Source of the DNA: Notospermus geniculatus
Lineage: Eukaryota; Nemertea; Pilidiophora; Heteronemertea; Lineidae
Reading direction: 5' to 3'
Assembly (NCBI GenBank): GCA_002633025.1
Contig: NMRB01002019.1
Coordinates: forward strand, 29,627 to 93,626
DNA length: 64,000 nucleotides
Part shown: piece after piece, positions 61,163-64,000 of the stretch
Layout: every line of letters begins with the position of its first letter
Position numbering within the stretch: the stretch's first letter is position 1
Notes under the pieces: generated by a model
The model's input: only the letters and a program-made list of their open reading frames with translations
The model's database searches: none
What the model was told of the DNA's origin: nothing
Translations under genes and position numbers: made by a program

Positions 61163-61699
61163 TAGGAAGAGGAATTCCTGTAGGCTACTTGACAGTGGGA
61201 GCAATCAGGCGCGAAATTTTCGCATCGCACCGCGCCTGCACGAGTGTGAACAAGACCCACCCTCCCCTGACAAGTTCCCCTGGATTTGAAAAAAGCAAGG
61301 GTAGGGGAAGATTGGGAGAGTTGGGACACCCTCAATTTCATGAAGCTGCATGCAGGTAGTTGCTGTTGCTGACATTTTTTTCAACAACGGCGGCATCTGT
61401 CATGAGGGACTTTGAACAATAGACTGTGCCTGTACAAAGTTTTGGCCAGAAATGCATTTTTCAGCCCAAAAAGTAAAAAATAACTCTAAGGTCAGACATT
61501 CTGTATCTCATATACAGTCCAATGACCAATGAAACAGTCAAAGTATACTGTCAGATTTCCCGGTGTTGTACATTTGGTGATCGCCTGTAGACCTCCCTCC
61601 CGCTGCAATCATAACAGCCAAAATTGCCCTGAACCAGCCACACGTCATAGTGACGTCACGAAGTACCTAAGCAGACTTTAAATTCCGGTTTTGCCAAAG
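61163..61699. promoter_or_regulatory. Upstream region of NAA35
   Basis: About 540 bases between a repeat and the NAA35 start codon. The proximal part has a palindromic CRE (see 61651-61658) and lacks an obvious TATA box. Frames at 61138-61396 are featureless. Confidence 0.4.
61651..61658. promoter_or_regulatory. CRE (TGACGTCA) upstream of NAA35
   Basis: Perfect palindromic cyclic-AMP response element 42 bases upstream of the start codon, embedded in CATAGTGACGTCACGAAG. CREB/ATF proteins bind this site. Position close to the gene start makes it a good candidate promoter element, though this is unproven. Confidence 0.55.
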
Positions 61700-64000
61700 A
61701 TGAAGAAGGAAATTTGTGATAGCGGAAAAGCATCTCCCGAGTCTTTTGCTGAAGATGATTTCACATCAGACAAGTAAAAGACAGTTTCTATAATGTTAAG
61801 ATTTAATTTGCAGTGGTTGTATGATACTGTGTTGGCCACAATCATCAAATAGGCGGCCCTAGGTTAGATACATTTCGTTTCCCGGATGGATGGCCTAGGG
61901 TAGGCCTATGCTGTCTGCCATGTCTGCATGGTAGGCCTACTGCTACTGGTAGGCCTACCGGTAGCTATTCTCGGACAACTGACAGGGCCTTAGGCCTACC
62001 CTAGCCCTGCCCTGCCTATGCCTATGCCATTTGGCGATGGTCGACCTGGTGATGCAGACTTGTGCATGAACACAGCGAAATAGTACAGTACTGGCGGCAT
62101 GGTACTAGGTAGGCGCCCTACCCTCGCCTAAGACTTAGGTTGAACCTAGGCCTATAGGCCTAGGCCTACCCTAGTCGCTAGTCGGGGCCCAGCAGCCCAG
62201 CATCCTTAGCCTAGCCTATATCATACGGTTGGAAATTCTAGCATTTCCCCGGGGGAGGCCAAAAAGGGCAGGATCAGTTGCACTGCACTGATGCCAGTGA
62301 TGGTATTATCTGTTTCTCTCCAATAGTGAATGATAACACTTGATTATTCTGATGTTGTTATTTATAGAGCCATTGCATAATTGGACAAATCATTACGCTT
62401 CAGCTCCATCCCGGCTTCTTTCAGTGTTGAACAGAACATTTCCCAGAGTAAGTCCATGCGAGAATCCCCGAAGCATGACTGGCTGGATGTTACACAGGAC
62501 TTCATCGAAGCAGCATCTGAACTCGAACTGGGGGAATTACTCCATGATGGCAGGTAATGTTTGTTGATGTCAACTGAGGAAGGAACAAAACCTATTTGTT
62601 TCTTTCTATTTTGTTTCTTTCAGATGCTTAGTTCAGGGGTTCTTTGATGTATCTATGGTGATAATTTGTTCAGTGTTATTATTAGTCACGTCAGTGATAA
62701 GTCACTGTCTTTTGTGAAACTTTGAGGGTTGTTTCAAATCTGATGGATGAGTCACAATGTTAGTAACTGCACTGAAATGCTTTTTTCACATGATTGACAA
62801 TTTCTTCAGCTTCGGTTTGTTTGAGGCGATGTCTGCAATTGAGATGATGGACCCAAAGATGGACGCTGGAATGATGTGTAACCAGACAAAACGAAAGGTG
62901 CTGAATTTTGAGCAGTCGATTAAGGTAAGTGAAAATAACAGCAACAATGAACTGCAATAATCAGAGATCACATATGTGACCGTCCACAGCAAAAACAGTC
63001 GCATGTTGCTATAGCTCAGAAGGTGAGCCGCAACGAACTAAGATGCCACCAGAAGTGAATGGAAGAAATAAATTATTTCAGATTTCATAACAGGCAGACA
63101 ATATTGAAAGTGACAAACATTTGGTCTCAACCTGCCAAGCTAAGAGTGACATGTGACTGGTTTTGCCGTGGAGGGTCACATATTTCATGTATTTTATGCC
63201 AATCAAATGCAATCATTCATTCAACATCTCATTCTTTTGTTATCCTTCTTCACTGCAGGCTGGGTTGAAGATAAAAGATTTCACAATGTCAGAGGTGATA
63301 GGCATTATTGACACAACTCTAGCTTGTTTGGTAAGTCTTTGTTTAATGCCCCCTTTCCATGAATCCCATGGCTACTGGATTTCAAATACCAGTACCTCCG
63401 AAGACGGGTTCGTAGTATAGGCCTAGTAGTGAACTGAATGGAAACAGTAAAGTGAATCACCAGTACATTTCTATCAGAATTCTTTCTTTTCTTGAACCTG
63501 ATCCTCAGTTTTACAGTTTTCTTTAGTAAATTCATTACTGTGTGCACATACCTCTTGATTCCTCATACCTGTACCTCATTGTTCTATCTGATCAATACCA
63601 TAGCTCTTTTCCTGCAGGTGACATGGCTAGAAGGACATTCGTTAGCTCAGACCGTCTTCACTAATCTCTATCTCCATAACCCATACGATGTTGAAGATAG
63701 AACCATCAAAGCATTCAGTATTTGTACATTAAAACTCGTTGACATCATCAGAGACAGAATCAACAGAGCTTCAGTATATGAAGAGGTGAGAATTCATTTA
63801 AGAGTATCATACATTTAGTAAATTAAGATTGGTTTGAGTTTGTCCTGTTGCAAGGTATGTTTCTTGTTTATCCATGGAGTTCATTTCTTTCTCTCTGTAG
63901 GAGGATTTCCAGCCAATGAGCTATGGCTTCAAGATGGCATATGATGTGACTGACATGAGGACCACAGGCATGTTGAAGGAAGTAGAAGACGATTTGAACA
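61700..64000 (+). CDS. NAA35: NAA35 (MAK10), NatC N-acetyltransferase auxiliary subunit, 5' part
   Basis: Six exons: 61700-61773, 62425-62553, 62810-62924, 63259-63330, 63618-63785 and 63901 to the window end, all with proper splice borders and matching phases. Translation starts [20 protein letters not shown]; the conserved part begins [20 protein letters not shown] and continues [50 protein letters not shown] and [23 protein letters not shown]35 anchors the NatC complex (with NAA30 and NAA38), which acetylates N-termini beginning Met plus a bulky hydrophobic residue, at ribosomes. Only about 220 residues are in the window, roughly a third of the family length. The first ATG was chosen because no upstream in-frame start is evident and the exon ends at a good donor. 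Confidence 0.95.
61890..62215. repeat. Cluster of TAGGCCTA palindromes in NAA35 intron 1
   Basis: About seven TAGGCCTA copies, many overlapping, plus a TACCGGTA, sit within 330 bases (for example 61900, 61931, 61951, 61989 and three in a row at 62148). The stretch is almost entirely made of TAGGCCTA, CCTAGCC and CCTATGCC words. Confidence 0.8.
62975..63180. mobile_element. TA-flanked MITE in an NAA35 intron
   Basis: 206 bp between TA (62973-62974) and TA (63181-63182). Ends TGTGACCGTCCACAGCAAAA and, mirrored, TGTGACCCTCCACGGCAAAA are imperfect inverted repeats of about 32 bp. No transposase. Confidence 0.8.

Noticed and set aside
1-64000. CRISPR array, operon or bacterial-type system
   Set aside because: The window is intron-containing animal DNA. 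The tandem repeats have no spacer structure and no prokaryotic genes are present.
1-64000. Integrated virus or autonomous transposon with intact transposase
   Set aside because: No capsid, integrase or transposase domain was recognised in any frame; only non-autonomous elements and one short RT-linked fragment.

Overview
This is a window of animal nuclear DNA. All five recognisable protein genes are split by GT-AG introns, intergenic DNA is large and repeat-rich, and the repeats are tRNA-derived SINEs, foldback elements and small inverted-repeat transposons of kinds seen in marine invertebrates. Over-represented palindromes (TACATGTA, TACCGGTA, TAGGCCTA), an SBNO gene next to a KMT5A gene as I recall on human 12q24, and very high heterozygosity suggest an invertebrate deuterostome such as an echinoderm, hemichordate or cephalochordate. 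The species cannot be fixed from sequence alone.

Layout. 167-1610 (+) is the 3' part of an hnRNP M-like gene (Met/Gly-rich linker plus last RRM). 8513-13014 (-) is the C-terminal 796 codons of strawberry notch (SBNO), and 17086-17887 (-) is a middle block of the same gene holding DExH motif II. The exons between these blocks and the 5' exons are absent. 16044-16140 (-) is an orphan signal-peptide first exon. 18147-19170 (+) is the SET-domain half of the H4K20 methyltransferase KMT5A, without its 5' end. 34142-50369 (-) is a complete 14-exon CRTC (CREB-regulated transcription coactivator) gene of 661 residues. Its first four exons occur a second time at 52796-56029. 61700-64000 (+) is the 5' part of NAA35 (NatC auxiliary subunit) and runs off the window.

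The scaffold contains uncollapsed haplotypes. 20757-25530 and 25532-30376 are two alleles joined by one n; 46707-51080 and 52037-56765 are two alleles of the CRTC 5' region, with a further copy of the promoter piece at 56817-57343; 45110-45741 and 45743-46375 are a third pair. Single n characters stand for missing sequence of unknown length, since sister alleles supply about 70 and 44 bases at two of them.

The allele pairs are a natural experiment. Comparing them exposes empty and filled sites for a Tc1/mariner-type MITE, a Harbinger-type foldback, a hAT-type element and a TA-flanked 241-bp insertion. The most interesting pattern is that many small allelic indels turn a TA into TACCGGTA, TACATGTA, TACCCGGTA, TACCGGGTA, TACCGGGGTA or TACGGTA. 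That is the shape expected of excision footprints of transposons that target TA, and it may explain why these palindromes are so common here.

The genes act mainly in nuclear regulation: RNA processing (hnRNP M), signalling-linked transcription (SBNO, CRTC), chromatin (KMT5A) and N-terminal acetylation (NAA35). Nothing suggests that they form one pathway; they look like ordinary neighbours.
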